A stretch of DNA of 64,000 bases from Sphingomonas sp. S1-29 (GTDB taxonomy: Bacteria; Pseudomonadota; Alphaproteobacteria; Sphingomonadales; Sphingomonadaceae), in the NCBI RefSeq assembly GCF_026167545.1, contig NZ_CP110678.1:741501-805500 (forward strand), written 5' to 3'. Positions within the stretch are counted from its first letter, which is position 1; each line of letters starts with the position of its first letter. A model generated the notes under the pieces. The model had not been told where the DNA came from and did not search any database. It saw only the letters and a list, made by a program, of their open reading frames with translations. A program made the translations under genes and the position numbers. Below are positions 39,865-49,314 of the stretch, piece by piece.

Positions 39865-41165
39865 TCCGCAGCCTCCTGATACGACGCCGTCTCGCCACCC
39901 TGTCGTTCGACAATGCGCCGCTCCATTTCGGGGCGGAAATGCTTGATCAGCCCCTGGATCGGCCATGCGGCCGCATCGCCCAGCGCACAGATGGTGTGGC
40001 CCTCGACCTGCTTGGTCACCTGGTACAGCGTGTCGATCTCGGAAATGTCAGCGTCGCCGGTGCGCATCCGCTCCATCACGCGCCACATCCAGCCAGTGCC
40101 CTCGCGACATGGCGTGCACTGGCCGCAGCTCTCGTGCTTGTAGAAGTACGAGAGGCGGCTGATCGCGCGGACGATGTCGGTCGACTTGTCCATGACGATC
40201 ACCGCCGCGGTACCAAGACCCGAGCCGAGCTCCTTGAGCCCGTCGAAATCCATCGGCGCGTCCATGATCTGCGCCGCCGGCACCAGCGGAACCGAAGACC
40301 CGCCGGGGATCACCGCCAGCAGATTATCCCAGCCGCCGCGAATGCCGCCGCAATGCTTTTCGATCAGCTCGCGGAACGGAATGCCCATTTCTTCCTCGAC
40401 CACGCAGGGCTTTTCGACATGCCCGCTGATCTGGAAAAGCTTGGTGCCCTTGTTGTTCTCGCGCCCGAAGCCGAAAAACCATTCGGGACCGCGCCGCAGG
40501 ATCGTCGGCACCACCGCGATCGACTCGACATTGTTGACCGTCGTCGGGCAGCCATAAAGGCCGGCTCCTGCCGGAAATGGCGGCTTCAGCCGCGGCTGCC
40601 CCTTCTTGCCCTCGAGGCTTTCGAGCATCGCGGTCTCTTCGCCGCAGATATACGCCCCTGCCCCGCGATGCGCGAACACATCGAAGTCATAGCCCGACCC
40701 ACAGGCATTCTTGCCGAGAAAGCCGCGGTCATAGGCCTCGGCGATCGCCGCAAACAGCGTCTCGGCCTCGCGGATATATTCGCCGCGGATGTAGATATAC
40801 GCCGCACGTGCGCGCATCGCGAAGCCCGCGATCAGCGCGCCTTCGATCAGCTTGTGCGGATCGTGGCGGATGATCTCACGGTCCTTGCAGCTTCCGGGCT
40901 CGGATTCATCGGCGTTGATGACCAGGAAATTGGGCCGTTCGGGCTTGGGTTCCTTGGGCATGAAGCCCCATTTGACGCCGGTCGGGAAGCCGGCGCCGCC
41001 GCGCCCGCGCAGGCCCGACGCCTTGACGCGATCGATGATCGCATCCTGGCCGATTTCCATCAGCGCCTTGGTATTGTCCCAGTCGCCGCGCGCTTCGGCA
41101 GCACCGATGTTCCACGGCTGGAAGCCATAGACGTTGGTGAAGATGCGGTCCTTGTCGTGGAGCAT
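39861..41165 (-). CDS. nuoF: NADH-quinone oxidoreductase subunit F (NADH-binding, FMN)
   Basis: A 434-residue flavoprotein that oxidises NADH. The FMN/NADH-binding glycine-rich stretch [17 protein letters not shown] and the C-terminal [4Fe-4S] motif [12 protein letters not shown] are complete. The start at 41165 is the standard [14 protein letters not shown]. The gene is 1 bp downstream of the small membrane protein's stop. The 3' end overlaps the coiled-coil gene's GTG. Confidence 0.97.
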   Translation of the reverse strand: MLHDKDRIFTNVYGFQPWNIGAAEARGDWDNTKALMEIGQDAIIDRVKASGLRGRGGAGFPTGVKWGFMPKEPKPERPNFLVINADESEPGSCKDREIIRHDPHKLIEGALIAGFAMRARAAYIYIRGEYIREAETLFAAIAEAYDRGFLGKNACGSGYDFDVFAHRGAGAYICGEETAMLESLEGKKGQPRLKPPFPAGAGLYGCPTTVNNVESIAVVPTILRRGPEWFFGFGRENNKGTKLFQISGHVEKPCVVEEEMGIPFRELIEKHCGGIRGGWDNLLAVIPGGSSVPLVPAAQIMDAPMDFDGLKELGSGLGTAAVIVMDKSTDIVRAISRLSYFYKHESCGQCTPCREGTGWMWRVMERMRTGDADISEIDTLYQVTKQVEGHTICALGDAAAWPIQGLIKHFRPEMERRIVERQGGETASYQEAAE

Positions 41166-41166
41166 C

Positions 41167-41337
41167 CTATCGACCCTTCCCGATCGCCTTCTCGGCGAAG
41201 AAATACACCGCCACCGCGATCACGATCGCGATCAGCACGCCGACCAGCTTGATGACGCCGACCAGCAGCTGGATCGCAAGCCACAGCAGCACGATGCCGA
41301 CGACGATCGCCAGCAGGATCGAAGCGATCCCCTTCAC
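41167..41337 (-). CDS. Small hydrophobic protein between nuoE and nuoF
   Basis: A 56-residue protein, [20 protein letters not shown] and onward, with one long or two short membrane segments (about 5-45) and a short basic tail [10 protein letters not shown]. It starts with GTG overlapping the nuoE stop (GTGA). An alternative ATG at 41352 would overlap nuoE by 19 bp. Composition matches the neighbours. It may be a sphingomonad accessory of complex I, though no homology is known to me. Confidence 0.65.
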   Translation of the reverse strand: MKGIASILLAIVVGIVLLWLAIQLLVGVIKLVGVLIAIVIAVAVYFFAEKAIGKGR

Positions 41338-42011
41338 GCGCCGACACCCCATTCGCTGCGATAGTCATGATTGGCATCGACCATCGCGTGGAGGTTCGTG
41401 GTGCCGCCCTCGGCCTCGCTAGTGTGACGGCCGTTTTGCGGGCCGGGCTTGGGCGTATCGCCATTGGCCAGCGCCTCGAGGATCGCGACGGTGCGGTCAT
41501 AATCGAGGTCTTCGAAATTATCGTCGTTGATCTGGACCATCGGCGCGTTGGCGCAATTGCCCATGCATTCGACCTCGGTGAGCGTGAACAGCCCGTCGGG
41601 GGTCGTCTTGCCCTTGGTCAGCCCGCGATTCTTGCACGCCGCCAGCACATCGTCCGACCCGCGCAGCATGCACGGCGTCGTGCCGCACACCTGGACGTGA
41701 TAACGGCCGATCGGCGCCAGATTGTACATGGTGTAGAAAGTCGCGACCTCGAACACGCGCATATACGGCATGTCGAGATAGGCGGCGACATATTCGATCA
41801 CCGGCACCGGCAGCCAGCCCTGGGTGTGCGTTTCCTCGCCCACCTGACGCTGTGCGAGGTCGAGCAGCGGCAGCGTCGCCGATTGCTGGCGCCCGGCGGG
41901 ATAGCGCGCGACGATCTCGCGGGCTTTCGCAGCGCTCGCATCGCTCCACGCGAACGCGCCCCAGCGCGCGCGGGTTTCGGCTTCGTTGGGGATATGGGGT
42001 GCGTCAGCCAT
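41334..42011 (-). CDS. nuoE: NADH-quinone oxidoreductase subunit E
   Basis: A 225-residue thioredoxin-fold subunit with a [2Fe-2S] cluster (N1a): CGTTPCMLRG and CMGNCANAPMVQI supply the four cysteines. A helical N-terminal half and a C-terminal extension rich in Gly/Asn/His (GPQNGRHTSEAEGGTTNLHA) are present. It begins at ATG 42011 rather than at the upstream codon of the longer frame. A 75-bp gap to nuoD is the widest within the first half of the cluster. Confidence 0.96.
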   Translation of the reverse strand: MADAPHIPNEAETRARWGAFAWSDASAAKAREIVARYPAGRQQSATLPLLDLAQRQVGEETHTQGWLPVPVIEYVAAYLDMPYMRVFEVATFYTMYNLAPIGRYHVQVCGTTPCMLRGSDDVLAACKNRGLTKGKTTPDGLFTLTEVECMGNCANAPMVQINDDNFEDLDYDRTVAILEALANGDTPKPGPQNGRHTSEAEGGTTNLHAMVDANHDYRSEWGVGA

Positions 42012-42086
42012 TCTGCTTCTTCTCACGTGATGCGACGGCGATGACCGCGACAGGCCCCTGCAACAAGGGCAACAGATTCGCGGCGC

Positions 42087-43322
42087 TCACCGGTCGCACT
42101 CCCCGAACACGATATCCATCGCCCCCAGGATCGCGGTCGTATCGGCGAGCATGTGGCCGCGCGACATGAAATCCATCGCCTGCAAATGGCTGAACGCGGT
42201 CGGCCGGATCTTGCAGCGATACGGCTTGTTCGACCCGTCGCTCACCAGATAGACGCCGAACTCGCCCTTGGGGCTCTCGGTCGCGACATATACTTCGCCC
42301 GCCGGAACGTGGAAGCCCTCGGTATACAGCTTGAAGTGGTGGATCAGCGCTTCCATCGAGCGCTTCATCTCGCCGCGCTTGGGCGGCACCACCTTGCGGT
42401 CGAGCGAGGCGATCGGCCCCTCGGGCATTTGCGCGAGGCACTGCTTCATGATCCGCGCCGACTGATACACTTCCTCGACGCGCACCATGAAGCGGTCGTA
42501 GCAATCGCCCTTGGTACCGACGGGAACGTCGAATTCCATCCGGTCGTACACGTCGTAGGGCTGCGACTTGCGCAGATCCCAAGGGATGCCCGCAGCGCGG
42601 ATCATCGGCCCCGAAAAGCCCCATTTGATCGCGTCTTCGCGGCTCACCGTGCCGATATCGACGTTGCGCTGCTTGAAGATGCGGTTCTCGGCGACCAGGC
42701 TGATCGCGTCGCCGAACAGCCGCGGCAGCCGCGTATCGAGCCAGTCGGCGATGTCGGTCAGCAGCTTGAGCGGCACGTCCTGGTGGACGCCGCCGACGCG
42801 GAAGTAATTGGCGTGCATCCGCGCGCCCGACGCGCGCTCGTAAAAGCCCATGCAGTCTTCGCGCAGCTCGAACATCCACAGGTTCGGCGTCATCGCGCCA
42901 ACGTCCATCACGTGCGAGCCAAGGTTCAGCATGTGGTTCTTGATGCGAGTCAGCTCGGCGAAGAACACGCGCAGATATTGCGCGCGCAGCGGCACCTCGA
43001 GATCGAGCAGCTTCTCGACCGCCAGCACATAGGTGTGCTCCATGCACATCGGCGAGCAGTAATCGAGCCGATCGAAATAGGGCAGCGCCTGGGTATAGGT
43101 CTTGTATTCGATCAGCTTTTCGGTGCCGCGATGGAGCAGCCCGACATGCGGATCGATCCGTTCGATGATCTCGCCATCGAGCTCCATCACCAGCCGCAAC
43201 ACGCCGTGCGCAGCCGGATGCTGCGGGCCGAAATTGATCGTGTAATTCTGGATTTCGACATCGCCGACCGTCGGATCGGCGGCATCGGTGCGATGGGCGA
43301 TTTCGTCGAGATACTCGGCCAT
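42087..43322 (-). CDS. nuoD: NADH-quinone oxidoreductase subunit D
   Basis: A 411-residue subunit related to the nickel-iron hydrogenase large subunit. It forms the quinone-binding site with NuoB and Nuo[21 protein letters not shown] with its conserved histidines and the C-terminal [18 protein letters not shown] are present. The ATG at 43322 shares a base with the nuoC stop (TAATG). The long frame upstream of it belongs to nuoC sequence in another frame. Confidence 0.97.
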   Translation of the reverse strand: MAEYLDEIAHRTDAADPTVGDVEIQNYTINFGPQHPAAHGVLRLVMELDGEIIERIDPHVGLLHRGTEKLIEYKTYTQALPYFDRLDYCSPMCMEHTYVLAVEKLLDLEVPLRAQYLRVFFAELTRIKNHMLNLGSHVMDVGAMTPNLWMFELREDCMGFYERASGARMHANYFRVGGVHQDVPLKLLTDIADWLDTRLPRLFGDAISLVAENRIFKQRNVDIGTVSREDAIKWGFSGPMIRAAGIPWDLRKSQPYDVYDRMEFDVPVGTKGDCYDRFMVRVEEVYQSARIMKQCLAQMPEGPIASLDRKVVPPKRGEMKRSMEALIHHFKLYTEGFHVPAGEVYVATESPKGEFGVYLVSDGSNKPYRCKIRPTAFSHLQAMDFMSRGHMLADTTAILGAMDIVFGECDR

Positions 43323-44167
43323 TACTGCTTTCCTTCCCCGCCATCGGGCGAGGGCACGTCGGGATCGACCGGCTTGTCCTTGGCCAAATTCCCCGAATCG
43401 GCTCGTCCGGCACCGGTATCGGCGCGGCTCTCGGTCACCTTCTTCTCGGTCGCCTGTGGCTGGACGTCCTTGGCGGGCGACGCCGGCGCCTTCGCTGCGT
43501 CGTCGGCGGTTACCGGCGAAGGCGCACCCTTGGCCTGCGCCTGCGGCGCGACCGCGGCCTTCTCGTCGCCGGGCAGCACATATTGCGCGCCTTCCCATGG
43601 GCTCATGAAGTCGAAGGTGCGGAAGTCCTGCGCCAGCTTCACGGGCTCATACACCACGCGCTTGGCTTCTTCCGAATAGCGCATCTCGACAAAGCCCGAG
43701 AGCGGGAAGTCCTTGCGGAACGGATGACCGCGAAAGCCATAGTCGGTCAGGATCCGGCGCAGGTCGGGATTACCGTCGAACAGCACGCCGTACATGTCGT
43801 ACACCTCGCGCTCGAGCCAGCCCGCAACCGGCCAGATCGCCACGATCGACGGCACCGGCTTTTCCTCGTCGGTGACCACGCGAACGCGCAGCCGATGGTT
43901 CCGCGTCAGGCTGAGCAGATGATAGCAGACGTCGAACCGCTCGGGACGCGACGGATAGTCGACACCCGCAATCTCCATCAGCTGCTGATATTCGAGGCCG
44001 GGCGTATCGCGCAGCGCGATCATCGCGTCGTACAATTGCAGACGATCGACGGTGATCGTCACCTCGCCGACCTTGTCCTGCGCTTCGACGATCATCGCCC
44101 CCAGCGCCGTCTGCGCCAGGTCGATGGTATCGCCATTCTCGGCGTAACGGGGAGCGGGCGCCTTCAT
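43322..44167 (-). CDS. nuoC: NADH-quinone oxidoreductase subunit C with extended tail
   Basis: A 281-residue subunit. Residues 1-200 are the normal 30-kDa subunit ([60 protein letters not shown]). The remaining 75 or so residues are a low-complexity Ala/Pro/Lys/Glu/Asp tail ([16 protein letters not shown] and onward) with no folded domain visible. Such extensions occur in alphaproteobacteria, but the length here is notable. The ATG at 44167 lies 2 bp after the nuoB stop. Confidence 0.96.
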   Translation of the reverse strand: MKAPAPRYAENGDTIDLAQTALGAMIVEAQDKVGEVTITVDRLQLYDAMIALRDTPGLEYQQLMEIAGVDYPSRPERFDVCYHLLSLTRNHRLRVRVVTDEEKPVPSIVAIWPVAGWLEREVYDMYGVLFDGNPDLRRILTDYGFRGHPFRKDFPLSGFVEMRYSEEAKRVVYEPVKLAQDFRTFDFMSPWEGAQYVLPGDEKAAVAPQAQAKGAPSPVTADDAAKAPASPAKDVQPQATEKKVTESRADTGAGRADSGNLAKDKPVDPDVPSPDGGEGKQ

Positions 44168-44169
44168 GC

Positions 44170-44748
44170 TCAACGCTCGATCGTGCCGATGCGGCGGATC
44201 TTCCGCTGCAACTGCATCACGCCATACAGCAACGCCTCGGCGGTCGGCGGGCACCCGGGGACGTAGATGTCCACCGGCACGATCCGGTCGCAGCCGCGAA
44301 CGACGCTGTAGCTATAATGATAATAGCCGCCGCCATTGGCGCAGCTGCCCATCGAAATCACGTATTTCGGCTCAGACATCTGGTCGTACACGCGGCGAAG
44401 CGCAGGGGCCATCTTGTTGCACAAGGTGCCCGCGACGATCATCACGTCGGACTGGCGCGGCGACGCACGCGGTGCGGCGCCGAAGCGCTCCATGTCATAG
44501 CGCGGCATGTTGACGTGGATCATCTCGACCGCGCAGCATGCCAGGCCGAAGGTCATCCACCACAGGCTGCCGGTGCGCGCCCAGGTGAACAGATCCTCGG
44601 TCGAGGTGACCAGGAAACCCTTGTCGTTCAGCTCGCCATTCAGGTCGCCGAAAAACTGGTGGTCGGGCGGCGTCACCACGCTCGCACCGCCGGTCAGGCC
44701 GACGGCGCCCCGCTGGGCAGGATGCGCGGGGTTGAATTCTACTCCCAA
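44170..44748 (-). CDS. nuoB: NADH-quinone oxidoreductase subunit B ([4Fe-4S] N2)
   Basis: A 192-residue subunit carrying the terminal cluster N2: [30 protein letters not shown] and [10 protein letters not shown] supply its cysteines. The start is TTG at 44748 (GATTGG), with GGAG about 7 nt upstream, overlapping the last 10 bases of nuoA. No ATG or GTG gives the family N-terminus. The longer frame runs through nuoA. Confidence 0.95.
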   Translation of the reverse strand: MGVEFNPAHPAQRGAVGLTGGASVVTPPDHQFFGDLNGELNDKGFLVTSTEDLFTWARTGSLWWMTFGLACCAVEMIHVNMPRYDMERFGAAPRASPRQSDVMIVAGTLCNKMAPALRRVYDQMSEPKYVISMGSCANGGGYYHYSYSVVRGCDRIVPVDIYVPGCPPTAEALLYGVMQLQRKIRRIGTIER

Positions 44749-45113
44749 TCGAGAGCTCCCTTTTTCCAGGCGTAAATCAGGCCAAGCGCGAGTTCGGCGA
44801 TGAAGATCATCATCGACGTCCAGGCCACCCAGCCCAGATCGAACACCGTCACTGCCCATGGATATAGGAACGCCGCCTCGAGATCGAAGATGATGAAGAG
44901 GATGGCGATCAGATAAAAGCGCACGTCGAACTGGCTGCGCGAATCCTCGAACGCGGGAAAGCCGCATTCATATTCGGTGAGCTTCTCGGGCGTCGGCTTG
45001 TGCGAACCGGTGAAGCGCGAGGCCACCATCGGCAGGAACACGAACGCCGACGACAGGATCAGGGCGACGCCCAGAAACAGCAGGATCGGCAGATATTGCG
45101 ACAGGTCGACCAA
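44739..45113 (-). CDS. nuoA: NADH-quinone oxidoreductase subunit A
   Basis: A 124-residue membrane subunit with three helices. The conserved loop [20 protein letters not shown] contains the quinone-site cysteine. The start is TTG at 45113 ([20 protein letters not shown]) with a GAGAAG about 5 nt upstream. It is the first complex I gene, and the 138-bp gap upstream should hold the operon promoter. I see no clear consensus there. Confidence 0.95.
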   Translation of the reverse strand: MVDLSQYLPILLFLGVALILSSAFVFLPMVASRFTGSHKPTPEKLTEYECGFPAFEDSRSQFDVRFYLIAILFIIFDLEAAFLYPWAVTVFDLGWVAWTSMMIFIAELALGLIYAWKKGALDWE

Positions 45114-45251
45114 AACATCTTCTCGCAGTTGCGGTAGGAAGTTACCGGGCTTCTAGGCGGATGGGCCTAGGGGGGCAAGGCCGCGCCAGTGTGAGAATCA
45201 CTCGCAGGATACCCGCTTTGTGACCCCCCTGAGCGACCGCGGCGCGACGCG

Positions 45252-46073
45252 TCACGCGTTGCGCAGCGCGCCCGCCAGCAGCTTGTGCAGCTTTGAATGC
45301 ATCCCGTCATTGGCGGCGAGCAACTGCTTGCGCTCCATCGGCGAATCGCCACCGCGGAAATCGGTGACGAAGCCGCCGGCCTCCTTGATCAGCAGCATCC
45401 CCGCTGCACAGTCCCAAGGCTCGAGCCCGCTTTCCCAGAAGCCGTCATAGCGGCCCGCAGCAACCCAGGCTAGGTCGAGCGAGGCGGCGCCCAACCGGCG
45501 AATGCCTGCGACTTCGGGGGCGATCGCACCGAAGATCCGGCTCCACTCGGCGAAATTGCCATGCCCCATGAACGGGATGCCGGTGGCGATCAGCGCCTCG
45601 GACATATCGCGCCGCGCCGATACGCGAAGCCGCGCATCCTGCAACCACGCCCCGCGGCCCTTTTCGGCCCAGAAACTCTCGTCGGTCAGCGGCTGATAGA
45701 CCAGCGCATGCGTGATCTCGGGGCGCCCCTGCGGCCCGCGCGGATCTTCGACCGCGATCGAGATCGCGAAATGCGGCATGCCGTGGAGGAAGTTGGTGGT
45801 GCCGTCGAGCGGATCGACGATCCAGCGCGGCTTGTCGGGGTCGCCCTTGATGTCGCCTCCTTCCTCGAGCAGGAACCCCCAATCGGGGCGCGCCTTGAGG
45901 AGTTCGTCGTACAAGGTGCGCTCGGCGCGCTGGTCGGCCATCGACACGAAATCGGCGGGGCCCTTCTTCGAGACCTGCAGATGCTGGACCTCGTTGAAGT
46001 CGCGACGAAGCCGCGGCGCCGCCTTGCGCGCGGCGCGTTCCATAACGCTGAGAAGGCCGGATAGGGCTGCCAT
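45252..46073 (-). CDS. Inositol monophosphatase family protein
   Basis: A 273-residue Mg-dependent phosphatase-type protein. The metal-binding motif WIVDPLDGTTNFLHG is complete (Asp87, Asp90), preceded by the glutamate pair LLEEGG at 69-73, and the second motif EPWDCAAGMLLIKEAGG follows. Such proteins dephosphorylate inositol-1-phosphate or act like SuhB, which also assists rRNA transcription. Which role applies here is not known. The start at 46073 is the first ATG with a reasonable N-terminus. It lies just after the family D repeat. Confidence 0.92.
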   Translation of the reverse strand: MAALSGLLSVMERAARKAAPRLRRDFNEVQHLQVSKKGPADFVSMADQRAERTLYDELLKARPDWGFLLEEGGDIKGDPDKPRWIVDPLDGTTNFLHGMPHFAISIAVEDPRGPQGRPEITHALVYQPLTDESFWAEKGRGAWLQDARLRVSARRDMSEALIATGIPFMGHGNFAEWSRIFGAIAPEVAGIRRLGAASLDLAWVAAGRYDGFWESGLEPWDCAAGMLLIKEAGGFVTDFRGGDSPMERKQLLAANDGMHSKLHKLLAGALRNA

Positions 46074-46088
46074 AACTTAAACCTAAAG

Positions 46089-46185
46089 CCCTCTCTCCTT
46101 CAGGGGAGAGGGTTGGGAGAGGGGTAGTATGGAGAGGGTGGTTACAGGCCCCTCTCCCCGGCCCTCTCCCCTGAAGGGGAGAGGG
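46089..46185. repeat. Palindromic repeats, family D
   Basis: Facing copies CCCTCTCTCCTTCAGGGGAG (46089 on) and CCCTCTCCCCTGAAGGGGAG (about 46161 on), with the asymmetric GGGAGAGGGG / CCCCTCTCCCC tails pointing inward. They fill most of the gap between the inositol monophosphatase gene and efp. Nothing else was seen in this gap. Confidence 0.85.
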
Positions 46186-46194
46186 AGCAGAAGA

Positions 46195-46758
46195 TCAATC
46201 CGCGCGCTTCACATAGGTACGCTCGTACACGTCGACGACGATCTTGGTGCCTGCGCCGATATGCGGCGGCACCATGACGCGAACGCCGTTCTCGAGGATC
46301 GCGGGCTTGTACGACGACGATGCCGTCTGGCCCTTCACCACCGCATCGGCCTCGACGATCAGCGCTTCGATCGTGTCGGGCAGTTGGACGCTGATCGGAC
46401 GCTCGTCATAGCATTCCATGACCACGTCCATCCCGTCCTGCAGGAAGTCGGCAGCGTCGCCCAGCACGCCCTTGTCGAGCGTGATCTGTTCGTAATTGTC
46501 CTTGTCCATGAACGTCAGCGTGTCGCCCTCGGCGAACAGATACTGGAAATCCTTGGTGTCGAGACGAACGCGCTCGACCGACTCTGCCGAACGGAAGCGG
46601 ACATTGTTCTTGCGGCCGTCGATCAGGTTCTTCAGCTCGACCTGCATATAGGCGCCGCCCTTGCCGGGCTGGGTGTGCTGAATCTTCACCGCGCGCCAGA
46701 TGCCGGTTTCATATTCGATGATGTTGCCGGGACGAATGTCCACGCCGCTGATCTTCAT
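46195..46758 (-). CDS. efp: Elongation factor P
   Basis: A 187-residue three-domain factor that relieves ribosome stalling at polyproline runs. The acceptor loop [17 protein letters not shown] carries Lys33, the residue modified in EF-P. The C-terminal OB domain ends [18 protein letters not shown]. Size and start are standard. The dedicated modification enzyme genes are not in the window. Confidence 0.97.
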   Translation of the reverse strand: MKISGVDIRPGNIIEYETGIWRAVKIQHTQPGKGGAYMQVELKNLIDGRKNNVRFRSAESVERVRLDTKDFQYLFAEGDTLTFMDKDNYEQITLDKGVLGDAADFLQDGMDVVMECYDERPISVQLPDTIEALIVEADAVVKGQTASSSYKPAILENGVRVMVPPHIGAGTKIVVDVYERTYVKRAD

Positions 46759-46796
46759 GGGTCCTGCCTGGATTAGAAAGAGCTGAGCGCGCGGCT

Positions 46797-47435
46797 TTAG
46801 CGAGCGGCGGCTGTCCCGGCAAGCAGCGGCGTCGGATCGACCGCGCGGCCCTCGTGCCAGTCGTCACCGGGCTGCATCAGGTTCATCGCAAAGTGCAGGT
46901 GATAGTTGCCCGGGCCGGCGTTGCCGGTATCGCCGACATAGCCCAGCACCTCGCCTGCCCGAACGGCGAACCCCTCGCGTATCCCCGGCGCATAGCCCGC
47001 CAGATGCGCGTAATAATAGGACCAGCGGCTATCGAGCGAGCGGACGTACAAAGTCGTCCCACCGCCACCGCCGCTTTCGAACAATTTCTCGATCACGCCA
47101 TCGGCCGCCGCCAGCACCGGGGTACCGCGCGGCGCCATGATGTCGTGTCCGCGATGCGCGCGCGTGCCATCGCCGCGCGGATCGCCCCAGCTCGACGCGA
47201 TCGCGGCACGCGGCACCCCGGCCACCGGCACCGTCAGCAATGGCCCGTTCCAGCTGATCCGCGTGCCGGTATCGGCAAGCGGATCGACGGGTACGGCGGG
47301 AACCGCGGGTCGCTCGCGGCGAAGCGACACCAACGGCTCGCGCACGCTGCCGTTCGAACCGAACGACAGCATCGATCCGAACAGCGCGATGCCGCCCACG
47401 ATCAGCAACAGGATCCCCCAACCCAGCCGATTCAT
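46797..47435 (-). CDS. M23-family metallopeptidase, membrane-anchored
   Basis: A 212-residue protein. One N-terminal membrane segment (residues 5-23) is followed by a Pro/Val linker and a LytM/M23 peptidase domain. The zinc ligands are visible in the HRGHDI motif (His94, Asp98) and NYHLHF (His pair near 180). It would act in the periplasm on peptidoglycan cross-links. The gene is followed by efp and preceded by the L,D-transpeptidase, two wall-active genes in series. Confidence 0.92.
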   Translation of the reverse strand: MNRLGWGILLLIVGGIALFGSMLSFGSNGSVREPLVSLRRERPAVPAVPVDPLADTGTRISWNGPLLTVPVAGVPRAAIASSWGDPRGDGTRAHRGHDIMAPRGTPVLAAADGVIEKLFESGGGGGTTLYVRSLDSRWSYYYAHLAGYAPGIREGFAVRAGEVLGYVGDTGNAGPGNYHLHFAMNLMQPGDDWHEGRAVDPTPLLAGTAAAR

Positions 47436-47447
47436 CGCCTCAGCCGA

Positions 47448-48482
47448 TCACCGCTGGAACACCGCTTTGGTGCCGGGCTTCACCATCATCGAGACGCGCG
47501 CCGCATCCCAGTTGGTCAGGCGGATACAGCCATTGCTCTCGGTACGGCCGATCTTGGCGGGCTCGGGGGTGCCGTGGATGCCATAATGCTCCTTCGACAG
47601 GTCGATCCACACGATCCCCACGGGGTTGTTGGGCCCCGGCGGCACGATCGCCTTCTCGGCATCGGGCGCGGTACCCGCGATCAGCTTGGGATCGAACGAC
47701 CAGTCGGGATTGCGCGCGACGCCCTTGATCGTCCACGTCCCGATCGGCAGCGGGAACTGGCTCGACCCCATGGTGGCGCTGAACTGCCCCACCAGCCGGT
47801 CGCGCGCATCATACACCTTCAGCACGCCTTCGGATTCGTCGACCACCACGCGCTCGCCGACCGGCTGGCGCGCGTCGACGTTGAGATAGGCGAGCGTCCG
47901 CCGCCAATCGGCATCGTCGACGTCATAGTCGCGCGAAGTCGGCAGCGCGTTGGGGAACACCACTTGCTGCCCCACCTTCAGCGGCGTCTCGCGGCTGTTG
48001 AGCGCGACGAGCGTCTCGGGCGTCGTGTGGAACATCTCGGCCAGCTTTTCGAGCGGCGAGCGATACGGAATGCCCGGCAGCTTGGCCTGGTCGCCATAGT
48101 CCTCGGGCAGGTTCGCCATGAATGGGCCTGCCAGCATCGCCGGCGTCAGCGCGATCGTCTTGGTCGGGCGCCAGTTGCGATAGCGCCCCAGCACCTTGAG
48201 CGTGGCGATATCCGCCTTGCCCGTCACCGGCAGCCCGCGGCTGGTCTGGAACCCGCGCAGCGCCGCCACCAGCGATTGGCCACCTTTGCCGTCGAGCACG
48301 CCGGGACCGAAGCCCAGCTTATCGAGAATCACCTGGACGTGCAGGATGGTAGGATCGACCGCGCTGGCACTTGCGACGGCGGGCGCCGCTTGCGCGGTTG
48401 CGGCTTGCGGGGTCGCCAGCGTTGCAGTTAGCGCCATAGCGCTCGCCAGACCGCTCAAGCCCAATATCGTGCGACTACGCAT
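47448..48482 (-). CDS. L,D-transpeptidase (YkuD) with peptidoglycan-binding domain
   Basis: A 344-residue protein with a Sec signal peptide (cleavage near AQAA). A helical peptidoglycan-binding domain follows (VILDKLGFGPGVLDGKGGQ), then a LysM-like segment and a C-terminal YkuD catalytic domain. The active site is HGTPEPAKIGRTESNGCIRL, with the nucleophile at Cys319. L,D-transpeptidases form 3-3 cross-links or attach lipoproteins to the wall. It lies 13 bp upstream of the M23 gene start, so the pair is probably cotranscribed. Confidence 0.93.
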   Translation of the reverse strand: MRSRTILGLSGLASAMALTATLATPQAATAQAAPAVASASAVDPTILHVQVILDKLGFGPGVLDGKGGQSLVAALRGFQTSRGLPVTGKADIATLKVLGRYRNWRPTKTIALTPAMLAGPFMANLPEDYGDQAKLPGIPYRSPLEKLAEMFHTTPETLVALNSRETPLKVGQQVVFPNALPTSRDYDVDDADWRRTLAYLNVDARQPVGERVVVDESEGVLKVYDARDRLVGQFSATMGSSQFPLPIGTWTIKGVARNPDWSFDPKLIAGTAPDAEKAIVPPGPNNPVGIVWIDLSKEHYGIHGTPEPAKIGRTESNGCIRLTNWDAARVSMMVKPGTKAVFQR

Positions 48483-48521
48483 ATACCCTACCCCCTGTTA
48501 CGCTTGTACTGTGGCAGGATA

Positions 48522-48546
48522 AACGACGGGTAAGCCCGATGTTTCC
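48522..48546 (-). promoter_or_regulatory. Weak EcfG-like promoter upstream of the L,D-transpeptidase
   Basis: On the minus strand, GGAAA (48542-48546), a 16-bp spacer, then CGTT (48522-48525). One base of the -35 element departs from GGAAC. It lies about 40 bp upstream of the start. The -10 element is a perfect match, but the -35 change makes it marginal. Confidence 0.3.
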
Positions 48547-48567
48547 TCAAGCGTTACGAATTTCGCT

Positions 48568-49251
48568 TCAAGCCAGCAGCTGCCCGAAGCGCCGCATCGC
48601 GACTTCCTCGTCATGTCCCCACACCGCGCCCGATACCGCGAGGAAATCGGCGCCCGCCTCGATCAACGGCGGCGCATTGACCGGGGTGATCCCGCCAATC
48701 GCGACGCAGGGCATTTCGAATACCGTCGCCCACCACGACAGGATCACCGGATGCGGATGATGCCGCACTTCCTTGGTGGTCGTCGGATAGAAGGCCCCGA
48801 ACGCGACATAGTCAGCCCCCGCCTCGCCGGCTTCCATCGCCAGATGCCGGCTGTCGTGGCAGGTCACGCCGATCTGCGCTGCTGGCCCCAGCACCGCACG
48901 CGCCTCGCGCGGGTCGCCATCGTCCTGCCCCAGATGGACGCCATCGGCACCCAGCCGCTTGGCAAGGCTGATGCTGTCGTTGACCAGGAACGCCACGTCA
49001 TGCTCGGCGCAGATCCGCTGGAGCGGTTCGGCGAGCATCGCCGCCTTGTGCTGGTCGACGTCCTTCACCCGGAACTGGAACGCCGCGGCCGGCCCGGCGC
49101 CAAGCGCGCGCCGCAGCCGATCGGGAAAGTCGCCGCCCACGTCGAGCGGCGAGATCAGATATAGCTGGCATTTGGGGCGCCGGTCGTCGCGCTGGAACTG
49201 CACCGCGAACGAAGGGTCGAGCGGGCCTAGCGGGTCTTCGATATCATCCAT
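48568..49251 (-). CDS. thiE: Thiamine phosphate synthase
   Basis: A 227-residue TIM-barrel enzyme joining the hydroxymethylpyrimidine and thiazole halves of thiamine. Conserved stretches are QFRVKD, FLVNDSISLAKRLGADGVHL (Mg and phosphate site), TCHDSRHLAMEAGEAGADYV and VAIGGITP. About 20 extra N-terminal residues precede the first strand. It lies 63 bp downstream of the aldolase. No TPP riboswitch was seen upstream. Confidence 0.93.
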   Translation of the reverse strand: MDDIEDPLGPLDPSFAVQFQRDDRRPKCQLYLISPLDVGGDFPDRLRRALGAGPAAAFQFRVKDVDQHKAAMLAEPLQRICAEHDVAFLVNDSISLAKRLGADGVHLGQDDGDPREARAVLGPAAQIGVTCHDSRHLAMEAGEAGADYVAFGAFYPTTTKEVRHHPHPVILSWWATVFEMPCVAIGGITPVNAPPLIEAGADFLAVSGAVWGHDEEVAMRRFGQLLA

Positions 49252-49314
49252 CGACGCCCCCTAGCCGCTCGCGGCGGTCGCGGGAAGAAGGATGCACCTC
49301 CCGCCCGCCCCGGT

